Below are positions 1-11,199 of a stretch of 64,000 nt of DNA, piece by piece. Position 1 is the stretch's first letter. Each line of letters begins with the position of its first letter. The translations under genes and the position numbers were made by a program. The DNA lies in NCBI GenBank assembly GCA_947646735.1, contig CANTFK010000748.1:1-64000 (forward strand). Reading direction: 5' to 3'. Origin of the DNA: Peronospora farinosa (Eukaryota; Oomycota; Peronosporomycetes; Peronosporales; Peronosporaceae). Below the pieces are notes generated by a model. It made no database searches, was not told the DNA's origin, and worked only from the letters and a program-made list of their open reading frames with translations.

Positions 1-443
1 TTGTTCATTTGTGAGCGATAAGATTTCGACAGTTGAGCGCTCACAGCTGGTGAGTGCTGTCTTGAGAAGGGGGTGAATTAATGGTCTACATTACACACAT
101 AGTTAACACAAATAAACAATTACATATGTAGGCAGGTGTTGTGCCCGAATAGCGGGCACAGCGTAGCAATTTATTATCGGTTTATTATGGGAGCCTAAAT
201 TCTGAATATGGACCAATGATACATCAATCTGAAATTGTGTAGTTCCCGAAAGGCGGAAACACTGTCGTATTTATTACGACTAAAATCTTCGTAATTAGTA
301 TGAATCAAAACAAAAAACTAAGCTAAAAATTACATTATACCTAACACTTGGTCTTAAGTCTTCCTCAAGCACACGTGTGAGATAGTGACGGTACATTCTA
401 GCCCCGTTACAAATGTGATATCCATGGATGGATTCACAGGAAG
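1..443. other. LTR-derived leader without genes
   Basis: No gene is visible. From about 340 to 443 the sequence follows the lineage C LTR (the gtgatatccat...ggattcac hairpin is recognisable at 416-437), and that LTR resumes at 8118 after the insertion of element A. Positions 1-340 are AT-rich and LTR-like in texture, but I could not find a clear LTR end, so the left limit of the solo LTR is unknown. Confidence 0.45.
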
Positions 444-762
444 TGTAACGGGCTAAGTACCCGTTACCGTCTTACATTAAAAGGGCGTTGTGATAGCGCT
501 CTTAATTAACTCGTAAATATAACTCTGTTTTATTTTTGTTTTGTTTTAATTTGCAGTAAGTGCGAATATGTTCCCTAGCTTATGGGGACCACTCAATATG
601 GAAGTCAATTTATTATTGGCTAATTATTAAGTCTGGCACCTCAATAATAAACCAATAATAAAATGACGCACAGTATCCGCTAATCGGATACTGCCCTATC
701 CCTACTTATGTAATTATAAGATTATCCCTATAACCACTTATGTAATAGGTTGCCCCGTTACA
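444..762 (-). repeat. 3' LTR of element A
   Basis: 319 bp, TGTAACGGGC at the left and CCCGTTACA at the right end, so the tips are inverted repeats. On the minus strand it is preceded by a purine tract (agaggggggtga, complement of 763-774), the expected polypurine primer site. The other copy is 7822-8117 and lacks about 23 bp found here. Confidence 0.85.
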
Positions 763-874
763 TCACCCCCCTCTTTAAGTTGCGCTTACCTCAACGTAAG
801 CGCGAATCGCAGAAAGTTTCTTCTCGACCAACGGCGCAACTTCGAACCTGCTCAATTAGACACAACTGAGCAGC

Positions 875-2116
875 ATGGACTCTGGACGTCCACGAAACAA
901 TCTCTCTGACAGCCAGAACTGGGAACACCAAGCGACGATCCAAAGAGAGCAGGCACCGCAGGTAATGGATGGGGACTTGAAACCGTGGCTCTTGTATGGT
1001 CTTGAAGGGTCTGTCGAACCCGAGCCACTGGAGGTCATGAAGGACTTTTTCACGCGATACCGTACAGTAAGAGGCAAAGCGACCAACAACGCGTTATACC
1101 AACGATGCGTTGCAGAGATTTTGGTTTGCCTTCATCGGACGCTGAAACTCGTACCGACATGAAGGAACGTCCTTCACGTCCTAATTATACGGTCGCGAGG
1201 GAACGCGTGATAGACACGCTATTGGCGACCTGCGCCGGCGCATCTGTATGACTTGTGACGAGTATCACCTTTGATACGTCCACATTCGTAAGGGATGTCC
1301 AGCGTGCGACGTGGGCAGATCGCGACCGGTCCGGCAGGAATGGGACGACTTGGTGTGTGCGCGAGGCATGCCTGACCATATTCGTCCATGGATTGCCCGT
1401 TATGAGAGAAGCCTTTCGAATCTCCAGGTTTACGAGCTACTGCGAATGAGAGCGCGTCCTTACGATCGCCGACGGCATTCACGTAGCCGAGGTCGTCAAC
1501 CGTACCATCCGTATGTTCCCGAGCCTCGTAATAGGTCTCGGTCTCGGAGTCGCTCGGGAGGTCGTCGCGGTTTCGTTGCTCGCGAGCATTACGGCTCACG
1601 AGATCGGGGATGGAACCGTCAGCGTCGGACGCGATCACCGTCTTTTTACGGTATTCATAGTCCTCGACCACGTCTGGTACATCCTGAGCCACCATACTTC
1701 GAGGTTCCAATGTATCGTCCGCCGGGGAATATCCCAACCATCGAACCCTGTAATGTTTCTCGACACGCTTCTTCATGGGCGCCAATTATTTCTCGGCGCC
1801 TGGGACTTGTGATCCTCTTGATCGACAATCCGGTCGACAATCCAGCGTCGCGCACCCGATGCATCGACTAATGGAGGAGGAGCATCACGACGGAAGGCCT
1901 CTGGCGATGAGCACCGATTCTCGTAATCGGGCGCCTGTGCAGTCGAATGATGAGCTGCGCCTACTCCGCGCTGAAGCTGAGGAGTCGAAGAATGCCCTAC
2001 TTGATGCTCGCGAGATGGCTGAGAGAGCTCAAGATCGTGCGGATGCTGCGACTGAGGCTGCTGAGCGGGCTCGACGTGAGCAGCTGGTACTGGTTGAGCG
2101 CCTACGTCAACTTTAG
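875..2116 (+). pseudogene. Antisense accessory ORF of element A (zinc ribbon, RS-rich, coiled coil)
   Basis: It runs against pol from 112 bp inside the 3' LTR. Three parts are seen: 875-1162 (95 codons, MDSGRPRNNLSD...); a CxxC...CxxC zinc-ribbon-like stretch around 1228-1300 (ICMTCDEYHL, stop, RKGCPACD) followed by an arginine-serine-rich region at about 1450-1560 (RNRSRSRSRSGGRRG); and a heptad-rich coiled coil at about 1950-2116 (LRLLRAEAEESKNALLDARE). The frames change between the parts, so the gene is broken. It overlaps the sense chromodomain. No family is recognised. Comparable regions in elements B, C and D support a real antisense gene. Confidence 0.55.
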
Positions 2117-5100
2117 ACGACCGCGTTTGGAGGGCCCCAGCAGGTCGAGTCTGCACGCGTTCGGGCAGGACTTGGTCCCAGTCGTCGTCAACGTCGTCGT
2201 CAAGGGATGTCGGATTTCGAGCCGGCACAGAAGAGCGGGGAAGATTCGAAGAGAGATCCGCCGGTAGGTAAGCCTTGAGGCGCCTGACATAGAACGTCGG
2301 GTGCAAACGCAGAGATGTATGTATGTCTAGCGTGTAAGCGTCACCATGCACCTTAACAACCCGAAATGGGCCAATATATCCTGGCGCTAACTTATTAGCG
2401 CCCAAATTCGTCACTGAGGTGTTCGGTAATCCACTTGTTGATAACAATACTCTGTCACCTTCTCGAAATGACAACATATTTTTTTCGACCTCTTCTGTCT
2501 GCGCTCTCTTTTTGCTTGTCGACTGCCTCTTGTAATGCATCACGCACAAAACGCGTGATTCCTTGTCATAATAGCAGGAATTCGGTTACTGCAGCCGAAC
2601 TGACAGGCGACGTATGTTCTTTTGGAGCAAAATTGGCAACGGGAGACGCGATGGAAAGCATTGCGTCAGGAGTCGACATGCCGTTGGCCACAAAATTAAC
2701 AGTATTAGGTGCATCGGCAGCAACCTTATCGTCATCGTAATCACTCAGCAATAGTTTCGGCGCAATTCTATCTGTAGATACTCCCCCACCAAGCTATGAG
2801 ACTGGGTGTTCTGAAGCTGAGAAAGCAAGTAGCGCCGGAACGCGAGGATGCCTCGCGTTGTTAACGAAAAAGGGCGTCAATCCGGTTGACGCATGGACAG
2901 CATTATTGATTGCAAACTCTGCAGTGGAAGAAACGAACTCCATGACGAGAACGATGTTGCATAACTGCGCAAGACATCTTCGAGCACTCTGTTCACACGC
3001 TCCATTTGCCCATACGTCTCTGGATGGGCCGCCGTAGACATAAGCAACCGCGTGCCTAATAGCTGGAATAATTTGGCCAGAAAGCCGAAGTGAAATGCGG
3101 GTCACGGTACGAAACAATATATTCTGGCAAGACGTGATGCCTGAAGATAAGATCAATGAAGATCTTCGTTGTCGTCTTCTCCGTAATGTGGGCGGAGACC
3201 GGAGCAAAATGCAGAATCGATCCACTAGAACCAATACGCCCGTGCGTTTCTGTTCATCCGGTGGAAGTCCAAAGATAAAATCCATGCTGACCGAGCGCCA
3301 GGCTTCCGTAGCAATCGGAAGCGGACTCAATGGGGCTTGTGAAGACGTCGCGGGCTTCACACGCTGACAGGTTTCACAGGAGCGCACCCATTTCTGGATG
3401 TACTTATACATTCGCGGCCAGAAATTTACGCGAGAAATAGCCGCAAACGTCTTTTCGCGACCCAGGTGTCCGCCAGCTGGGCTGTCGTGAAATTCATGAA
3501 CCAATCGGGCTCGAAAGTCGTCACCAGCAAGGATGACGACACGCGGGGAATCAAAAACGTCCATCATGTACGTCAGCAACGGACCGTCAAGCGCGTAATG
3601 TTTGATGTTGTCGCGTGTTGGTTTCGTCAACTTCGCGGGTAATTTTTCGCTCGGGTCCCTAAGATAGTTTATGATTCCTGCATAGAAGGAATCATTCGCG
3701 TAGGATTCAGCGATCTGAGTTTGGATCGACAGCACGGGGGTCGAAATCATCGCATTGAGTCACAGCTCAATACAACACACACAGATATCTTCGTCTTCAT
3801 CAACATTCTCTGTTTGATGACCCATATCGCGCCGAGGATCGTAATCAGGACGACGAGAAAGCGCGTCAGCGAGAATGTTATTCTTACCAGACTTGTAATG
3901 CACCACAAAATTATACTCGGCAAAAAATGACAACCACCGTGCCATACGCTGGGATAAGTGAGGACTCTTGACGGCGGTACGCAATGATGCGTGATCTGTT
4001 TAGATAGAAAACATCTTTTCGCCGAGAAAATATACTCTAAACTTGATTAGCGCGTAACGCATAGCCAAAAGTTCCTTGTCGTGTACCGGATAATTTTTCT
4101 CGGCAGGTTTCATCTGTCGTGATTGAAAACTCACGACGCGCTCTCGACCTTCGTCATCAAATTGCATGAGGGCACATCCTATAGCGAAATTGCTCGCGTC
4201 ATATACGACGTGGAATGGCTTAGAGTCATCAGGTAGCATCAGCACCGGTGCCTCGGACAAGCTCTACTTCACAGAGTCGAAGGCAGATTAATGTTCTGCC
4301 TTTCAAAACCATACTGCGTCTTTCTTGAGCAAATTCGATAATGGCTGAATTAGCTCAGCAAAGTTCTTCGTATACTTATGCATGTAATTCGCCAGACCGA
4401 GCCATTGACGTAATTCAGTTTGGTTCCTGAGCGTTGGACAGGAACAGATCGATGAGATCTTCTCAGGATCATCGCGGACACCTTCCTTGCTGACGTAACA
4501 ACCGAGTACTGGAATCTCGGGAGCGCAGAAGACACATTTCTTCAAACTCGCATACAATTTGTTCTTGCGCATAACTTGAAACACCTGTTTCAAGTGTTGA
4601 AGGTGTACCTCCGTAGCGCTGAGCTTTTTCTCAACGCGGCTGTGAACGAAAATATCGTCAAAGTAGCTCGGTGCAAAGTCGCGAAGTGGGCGAAGTACTT
4701 GTGTCACCATCCGATTGAACGTAGCTGTAGCGTTCTTAAGACCTTGTGGCATGACTAGCCACTCCCAAAGCATCCCGCTTGGGTGAACGGAATGTCACTG
4801 TCCCTCATGAGTATTTGATGAATACCGTCTGTCAGATCTATGGCGCTGTAGATCTCGCTCCCGGACATGGTATTCAATACCATGTCTTTTCGAGGGATAG
4901 GCGTTGGAGCCGGAACCGTGGCGTCATTCAGCTTGTTAAAAACGTGCACAATGCGCCAACCGCCGGTGGCTTTCTTCACACAGAAATTCGGACTCGAATG
5001 TGGCGAGATACTCTCGCGGACATGGCCAGCTTGCGGCGACCTTCGAAAAATTCATCAATAGCGATGTCTTGATCGCGCGGTAACGGCCACTGACGTGTCA

Positions 5101-5492
5101 CGCAATATTTCGATCCTGGCACGAAATCCATCCCGTGCCGCACACCACGATCTCGCCGGAAGCTCAGCTGGTATTTTCTCCGGGAAAATGTCGGCGTACT
5201 CACGGGCGATATCGTATACAGGGTTTCCCGAAGCACGAAGAGCATCCCAAGACTGTGCCTCGAAGCGTTCTTCGCGCGCTGATTTAGGCTCGGCGCTCTT
5301 CGGGCGAGCCTCCAGAACTTCTTCACTGGCTGCTTCGGTGGCTGAAACGATTGCAACTTGCTCGATGTCGCCGGCCTTGAGGTCATGAAGGAAGTCTTTC
5401 CATGTAAGGTCTGGCAGAGATGTGATATCTGCAGCAGTGCACGGTGGGCTCGCTACCACAATGTAGCGGCCACGATGTGGGGATCCCTCCAC
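1480..5492 (-). pseudogene. Pol of element A: RT, RNase H, integrase, chromodomain (broken)
   Basis: Reverse transcriptase spans 5492-4303, with the catalytic motif SYFDDIFVHS near 4660. RNase H is at about 4260-3760 (VVYDASNFAIGCALMQ). The integrase zinc finger (HEFHDSPAGGHLGREK, CETCQRVKP) is at about 3510-3350, and catalytic-core remains run to 2794. The linker ending in the GPF and FYVRRLK motifs is at 2549-2200. A chromodomain is split over two frames at about 1870-1640 (ARRWIVDRIVDQ, then HYRVRWLGYSPADD). Several stops (TGA, TAA, TAG near 4310-4265) and frameshifts are present. The chromodomain would tether integration to modified histones. Confidence 0.85.
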
Positions 5493-5749
5493 ATATTCAA
5501 GCGCGCGATAAGGATTCCGTCACTACGGAATCAAATGCATCAGCATGTTACCATGAATTTCGTCGTATCGGTGATCGGCGTGCTCCTTTCTTGCGTTTTC
5601 TCTTGCGTCTCGAGCCCCTGCTCGAGACTGGCACGTCGCTATCACAAGAGGATGATGTACCCCCCCCCCTCTAGACGTGGGAGCTCTGTCTCCACCACGT
5701 CGGTCTCATGCGGATCCGTAGTCCGCCCATTCTCGTCAATCAAAAGCGG

Positions 5750-6130
5750 GAGCTCGTCTTCGACCGCCTCACTTGTTTGTGGGAGCCCCTGCTCGACCGC
5801 CTCGATATTGATCGGGAGCCTCTGCTCGTCCAATGTGCTTGTACGCGGGATCCCCTGCTCGACCGCCTCGATATTGATCGGGAGCCTCTTCTCGTCCAAA
5901 GTGATTGTATGCGGGATCCATTGTTCGACCGCCTCGAAATTGATCGGGAACCACTGTTCGACAGATGTCTGTGTGTGCGACAACCGCTGTTCGACCACCT
6001 CGCTAAGAATCAATAACACCTGTTCAACCGATGTCTGTGTGTGCGGGAACCGCTGTTTGACCGCCTCGTTGATAATCGGGAACCCCTCTTCGACCGATGT
6101 CTGTGTATGCTGGAATCGCTGTCTGACAGG
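5750..6130 (-). repeat. 66-bp tandem repeats in the protease-RT linker of A
   Basis: Units of 33 bp alternate in two types to give a 66-bp (22-residue) period. On the minus strand they encode repeats such as VEQRLSHTQTSVEQWFPI. About six 22-residue units are visible, in an open frame spanning 5642-6373. The repeat keeps a multiple of three, as expected for protein-level expansion. Confidence 0.8.
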
Positions 6131-6222
6131 CTCGTTCTGTGGCTCCATCAGTGTAACAAAACATACTGCGCACAGAGAACCATCGCTCTCTCTGTGTTGA
6201 CTACTAGTCGTGGCGAGTTCGT

Positions 6223-6690
6223 TCACGTCCCTGACGTGAGGCGAATCGGATGAAGCGACCAACAAATGAGTAAACACTTCACTGACGTCATAACCGCTTC
6301 GTCGTTTGACGACCGAGATAGCCAATCTATCTTCGGCTGATACCGTGACAGCCACGGCATCCCAAGTATGCAATCAAATGCATAGTTCATCTCGTACACC
6401 AAAACTTCGTCGTTGCTCTGGAAACAGTCGAAAGTGTACGGTAAAACCACTGTTTACGCGGGACACGTTTTGGCTGTCCATCGGCAAGTTTAACAACGAT
6501 GTCACCTGGATCTTCTCAAACCGTGACAGTCGAAGGGAGAAGGAATGCACGAAAGAAGTTGTTGGAAGCGCCAGAATCCCATAACGCTCGAAGTGGTCGC
6601 TTCACTCCAGCAACGATGAGACTGATAATAATCAGTCTCGAATCATCGCGCATGGTGGTGGCATTGTAGTGGGTATGAATCACTTTGGGG
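6223..6690 (-). pseudogene. Retroviral-type aspartic protease of element A (broken)
   Basis: The active-site motif DSGASNNFFRA is near 6580 and the C-terminal motif DCILGMPWLSRYQPKIDW is near 6370. These are the two signatures of the Ty3 protease, which cuts the Gag-Pol polyprotein. They lie in different reading frames, so the domain is inactivated. Confidence 0.75.
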
Positions 6691-7795
6691 CTAGGAGCCC
6701 GAGCTGCCACCTGAGTACTGTGGGCTCCATTTCTGCCAGTAGGGCGCCCCACGCCTACTGGAACCGCTCTTATTTGGCGGGACCACCGACGACACAGCGT
6801 CTCCTCGTGAGACAGCTGTGTTCATCGTCACCGGCGCAGGTGCACGACAGACAGCCGCACGATGGCCTGTTTTACCACAGCGAAAACACTTCATCGTGTT
6901 AGGATTGCGAATGTCGCGGCTTAATGGTTTGCCGCGACCACGAGAGGACTCAACTGCATCAATTTTCATTGGCTCTGGGCCAGACGTCCGGGAATGTTGT
7001 GACGCTGCGTGCTGGTACGACGACGCGACAGTGTAATCCCTTGAAGCGCGAGGGCAAATGCCTCCTCGAGGGACTTTGGCTCAGCACGTGTGAGGCAGTA
7101 ACGCGTCATGCCCTCTTGCATACCAAAGATAAAGACATGGACTTGTGAAGCCATGTCAATTGGCTGCGTGGTAATGCACGAAGCAAGATGACGTGTCTTC
7201 TGCACGTAGTCACGCATTGACAGCTTGCCCTGTCGGAGTGAGAAGAAATCTGCACGCAAGCGAGATTCATCTTGAGGAGGCTCGAAAGCCAGTAGTAAGT
7301 CACGCTGGATATCGTCCAGCGTAGGAAACGCCGACTCATCTACGACGAGCTTTCCGAGAGCCCATTCCTTGGCTTTGCCGGCAAGACGAGACAACAGAAA
7401 ATTGACCTTGGCCGTCGGAGCGTCAATTAATCTTGACGCGATTGCAATAATACACCTCGCTAAACCAGCGATTGAAGGGGAAGTCGATCCGGACCATCAC
7501 CGGAGTACGTTGACGTCTCCATCTTGATAGCGTCATGGTGAGAAGTGTACGAGGGAGTCAATACTCGCAAATTCGCTTCGGCGAGCTCGCGCACCATAAA
7601 GTCTTGGATGGCGGCACGTTGATCATCGGACGTCGCTGTGCTCAGCAGCGACGTCACAATAGTTTCACCAGACACCGCCGCGAGGCGATGTAGTGCCTGC
7701 CACTCCACCGAGGTGAGATGTGGAAAATCAGAGTTCTTCAGCGAGACCGCTGGAGCCACCGAAGACTCGTCCATGTTCATCTCGAATCTGGTCAT
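6691..7795 (-). pseudogene. Gag of element A (broken)
   Basis: The likely start is near 7795 (MTRFEMNMDESS). The first 111 codons lie in one frame, the capsid-like part ([16 protein letters not shown], 7394 to 6966) in another, and a C-terminal part at 6969-6691 holds one CCHC zinc knuckle, CFRCGKTGHRAAVC (C-x2-C-x4-H-x4-C). The phrase AGKAKEWAL aligns with GRAKAWAL in gag of element B and GRAREWAL in element D, which fixes this as a Ty3-type capsid. Gag would form the cytoplasmic particle and bind the RNA. Frameshifts near 7430 and 6970 make it non-functional. Confidence 0.8.
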
Positions 7796-7806
7796 TGGAA
7801 GGACTA

Positions 7807-7819
7807 CGAAGAGCTACCA
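7807..7819 (-). promoter_or_regulatory. tRNA primer-binding site, element A
   Basis: The minus strand reads TGGTAGCTCTTCG two bases inside the 5' LTR. The same TGGTAGC core follows the 5' LTR in elements B, C and D. A TGG start is the complement of a tRNA CCA end; the TGGTAGC core resembles sites that use initiator tRNA-Met, but the tRNA is inferred only. Confidence 0.6.
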
Positions 7820-7821
7820 GG

Positions 7822-8117
7822 TGTAACGGACTAAGGACCCGTTACCGTCTTACACTAAAAGGGCGTTGAGGAAGCGCTCCTAATTAACTCGTAAATATAA
7901 CTCTGTTTTATTTTTGTTTTGTTTTGATTCGCAGTAAGTGCGAATATGTTCCCTAGCTTATGGGGACCACTCAATATGGAAGTCAATTTATTATTAAGTC
8001 TGGCACCTCAATAATGAACCAATAATAAAATGACGCGCAGTATCCACTAAGCGGCTACTACTTATGTAATTATGTGTTATTCCTATAACTACTTATGTAA
8101 TAGGTTGCCCCATCACA
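7822..8117 (-). repeat. 5' LTR of element A
   Basis: 296 bp. It shares with 444-762 the block around the string ttccctagcttatggggacc and the ends TGTAACGG...CA. It precedes the primer-binding site on the minus strand. Confidence 0.85.
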
Positions 8118-8563
8118 GATAGGGATGACGCTAGTTGGGAGTGGACGTCATGGTGACGCTTCAAACAGACGTCATCAGCGAGCTTATAAATATTATAAGC
8201 TCGCACTCAAGAATTACGTTTCTAAAGAGACGCGTATCCAATCGTTGCATATTTGGCAACCAGTAGTTTATCTTATATTTCGCCTAAATCTGTTAGATAT
8301 AAGTCAGTCTTGAATTTACTACATACTGCCTACTGCGCAAAAGAAACTGAGTAAGCTTCTGCGTGACGTAAGTAAAACACTTGTCACTTGTTCGTTGCAC
8401 TCTCGCTTAAGCGAGAGGCAACTGGTGTTACGACTGCTTAAGCAGTCGACCAACCGCACAGCCACCCTCGCCACGAAAGTAAGACGGTCAAACCGCTTCC
8501 TCGCTTGTGTTGAAGGTGTGTGCTAAGTAGTACGAGGCAGTTTCGTAGAAGTGCCTGTCTACA
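8118..8563 (+). repeat. Solo LTR of lineage C, right part
   Basis: This matches the lineage C LTR (31,584-32,193) from the ggatgacgct motif to the end CTGTCTACA, including the perfect hairpins ctctcgcttaagcgagag and gactgcttaagcagtc. Its left part is at about 340-443, before element A. It is followed by aaagagctatgtagctcc (8564-8581), which matches the last bases of a lineage D LTR, so a D LTR was present before. Confidence 0.8.
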
Positions 8564-8581
8564 AAAGAGCTATGTAGCTCC

Positions 8582-9040
8582 TGTAATGGGGTGAGCCCGT
8601 TACATAATATTGACACTTATATGAAGTGTCAATAAAATATTGTTATAACTAATAATATTTGACAATATTATCTTTTCTTATAATATTGTCCCTAGATCTC
8701 CTTGAAGTTGGAGATGCCCTCTTATTGGTTGATATGGGCCATCATATCAACCAACGCGCTGACCAATGACCGATGGACACGCGCAATGAGTGGAGGGCAA
8801 GTTGTCAACATACATAGTTGTAGTTTAATATAGTTAATATAGGTTATAACAGATTAGTTTTATTAAGATAGTTAACTATATTAAATACAGTTTTCTTTTC
8901 CTCTACTTCTAAGCGTTTGTTTAATAGTAAAGCTTCCTCTGCCTCTTGTGTAAGAGAGGTAATTGAGGCACCTGCTTTCACTGTAATCAGTGAAAGTAGA
9001 CTATACTGTAATCAGAATAGTCGGAGGGTGCCCCATTACA
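8582..9040 (+). repeat. 5' LTR of element B
   Basis: It starts TGTAATGGGG and ends CCCCATTACA, with inverted tips. It contains perfect stem-loops such as tggttgatatg...catatcaacca (8736-8763), tttcactg/cagtgaaa and gactatact-type stems near the right end. Confidence 0.9.
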
Positions 9041-9042
9041 CC

Positions 9043-9055
9043 TGGTAGCACTTCG
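9043..9055 (+). promoter_or_regulatory. tRNA primer-binding site, element B
   Basis: TGGTAGCACTTCG lies two bases after the 5' LTR. The core TGGTAGC is shared with the other three lineages in the window. Confidence 0.6.
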
Positions 9056-9174
9056 TGGTCCGTTCAGCGACCACCGCACCACCCGCTATGGAATCAGCGG
9101 GTGATGAACGTTATCACGCAACGCGTGATGATTTCCGCCATTTGAGTGACCTCGAATGAAATGCGGTTCAGCGT

Positions 9175-10272
9175 ATGGCTGAAACCATCGACAACCCTGC
9201 CGTTGGTGCCATGTTGCTCTCTCTTAGCGGAGACGACCAACATGCAACCATCGCCAAGTTCATACAACATGAACTTGACGAAGTTGTAAAGAAACTCACC
9301 TTGTTAGAGGAGCAAGGTTCTCAACAGGTTGAACTGTTGAGAGAACAAGGCGCTCAACAAGCTGACTTGTTGATGCAGCAGGGTGCTCAACAGTCTGAAC
9401 TGTTGAGACAACAGCAGGCTAGTGCTGTTGCTGCCGGGTCGACGTATACACGTCGACCCGAGTCCTTGAAGATTGATGTCTCCAAGTACAAGGCAGTCGA
9501 AAGCGACTCCTTGTTGAGATGGTTCGTCGAGCTCGACGATGCCATTGAAGCTCGTCGCATCGATGACGATGCGATGAAGGTCAAGTTCGCCATGTCGAAC
9601 TTGGCTGGACGTGCCAAAGCTTGGGCCTTAGGGCTCAAACTGCACGACCCATACGTTTTCCCAACGTATGACGTCTTCAAGGCGCGGCTTAAACACACGT
9701 TTGAACCGCCTCGCGCCGAATTCAGGGCTCGGGCTGAGCTCCTGGATTTGAAACAGGATAATCGTGATATACACGCTTACGCCCAACACGTACGATACCT
9801 CGTTAGCTGTATCGTACTGAACCCAATCGATGAACACACGCAGGTTACTTTGTTCATCAAGGGTCTGACAGATGGTCCTGTCAAGACCCACCTGTTCCGC
9901 TTGGATCTAGAATCGCTGGATCAAGCGATCTCTGCAGCGGAACAGGAGGACTTTAGCCTGCAACAGGCTCACGTCCACTCGGGGTCCTATCGTCCACCGA
10001 GACGACAGGAGGGCGGAGGTCCAGAACCAATGGACCTCTCCTATGTAGAGAGCGAGCAACCTCGCCCTCCAGGGTATAAGCGATTGCAAAAGTGCAATCT
10101 CTGTCAGAAGTTAGGCCACTACGCTTATGAGTGTAGTGCCCCACGCCCAGTGTCTCGTTACACTGGGAGTGACGATCGACCGTCTGCCAAGAAGGGCCAG
10201 AGACGTGGGTCTCACGTTGCTGCGAAATCGCAACAACGTGGTGGACCATCAAAAAACGGTCGGGATCAGTAG
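9175..10272 (+). CDS. Gag of element B (intact, 365 aa)
   Basis: A complete frame starting MAETIDNPAVGAM. Residues about 40-80 form a glutamine-rich coiled-coil segment with 11-residue tandem repeats (QGSQQVELLRE, QGAQQADLLMQ, QGAQQSELLRQ). The capsid-like domain follows (about 90-270; LLRWFVELDDAIE, LAGRAKAWAL, FEPPRAEFRARAEL). A CCHC zinc knuckle CNLCQKLGHYAYEC is at about 311-324, then a basic tail. It should assemble the particle and package RNA. The start is the ATG about 120 bp after the primer site. Protease follows in another frame after the gag stop, where a 12-bp stem hairpin (10,263-10,294) sits. Confidence 0.9.
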   Translation: MAETIDNPAVGAMLLSLSGDDQHATIAKFIQHELDEVVKKLTLLEEQGSQQVELLREQGAQQADLLMQQGAQQSELLRQQQASAVAAGSTYTRRPESLKIDVSKYKAVESDSLLRWFVELDDAIEARRIDDDAMKVKFAMSNLAGRAKAWALGLKLHDPYVFPTYDVFKARLKHTFEPPRAEFRARAELLDLKQDNRDIHAYAQHVRYLVSCIVLNPIDEHTQVTLFIKGLTDGPVKTHLFRLDLESLDQAISAAEQEDFSLQQAHVHSGSYRPPRRQEGGGPEPMDLSYVESEQPRPPGYKRLQKCNLCQKLGHYAYECSAPRPVSRYTGSDDRPSAKKGQRRGSHVAAKSQQRGGPSKNGRDQ

Positions 10273-10394
10273 GGGCGGAGCGCCCTACTGATCCAGCAAC
10301 GTCAAGAGAGTTCGCGGGACTCCTGACGAAGGTTGCTCCCAACACACAGTCACTGTGTGTTGCCGCTCCCAGTGATGAGGTATCCCTCATCACA

Positions 10395-10680
10395 TTGAAG
10401 ATCGAAGTGACAAAGAACATTTCATTTCGCGCCCTAGTTGATTGTGGGGCTTCGAACAACTTTGTTCGACGCCAATCGCTAGATGATCTTAGGCTCAAAT
10501 ATGTTGAGCGGGAGACCCCTCCAACTAGGATGACGGTGCGCCTTGCAACTGACGCATCCGTAACAGTAAAAAAAAAAGGTGTAGTGGGAATTCACTACAC
10601 GCTTGAAGGCAAAAATTTCGAAGATGATTTCATCGTACTTGACCTGGATGAAAAATATGATGTCATCCTAAGATAACCAT
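10395..10680 (+). pseudogene. Aspartic protease of element B (frameshifted)
   Basis: The active site LVDCGASNNFVRRQSLDD is at about 10,435-10,488; it reads DCGA where retroviral-type enzymes have D-[ST]-G. The C-terminal motif ends DLDEKYDVILR then TAA, where relatives have DLILGIPWL, so the frame is lost at about 10,673. The Ser-to-Cys change beside the catalytic Asp is unusual and may impair activity. Confidence 0.75.
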
Positions 10681-11199
10681 GGCTTAGAAGGTATGAGCCA
10701 TGGTTCAGCGTGCAGCATCGAACCTTGAAGATGCCTGCCGCTTGTTCATCAGATGGCCATCTGATGAACGTCTTGGAGCGTTCACAAATGGTGAAAGCGC
10801 TACGAGTGAGTGTGATGGCCTCATAAATTGTTCGGTCGCTAGTACGATTGCACAAAAACTCAGCGTGACAGACAATCACACCGTGGAGCAAGCTGCCGGC
10901 GGCTGTGCACGAACACAGGCAGCACCGAAGGATCACCACTAGAATAAGTCGAGTGGACCGGGACATGAATGCTCGCCTAAAGGGCAGCATTCGCCGAAGA
11001 GTAAACCGGTTGCCCAGAAGCGGCAATACGGTAATACTAGATCAACTGGATAGTTGATCGTAGAGGATCTCGCTGTGGTTGCGCCACCACAGCTAGAGGA
11101 AGTCGATGGACAAGTTCCATCGAGCCTGCGAGAATAAGTCACCAGGAAATAATCACTGAGGGAATAAGTCCCCAGGAAATAACCGAGACGTTAAACGTC

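Larger units (their letters stand above)
444..8117 (-). mobile_element. Ty3/gypsy chromodomain retrotransposon A (degraded)
   Basis: Bounded by two LTRs (444-762 and 7822-8117) that begin TGTAACGG and end in CCGTTACA or CCATCACA. Reading the minus strand from 7821, the order is gag, protease, repeat-rich linker, RT, RNase H, integrase, chromodomain, which is the Ty3/gypsy order. All parts are interrupted by stops and frameshifts. The LTRs differ by indels and roughly ten percent of bases, so this is the oldest complete element here. It lies inside a lineage C LTR. The flanks ggaag / gatag resemble a 5-bp target duplication (GATAG) with one lost base. Confidence 0.9.

Noticed and set aside
5750..6130. 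Regular 33-bp repeats that could suggest a CRISPR array
   Set aside because: There are no unique spacers, the units are in tandem and in frame inside a Ty3 polyprotein, and the genome is eukaryotic.
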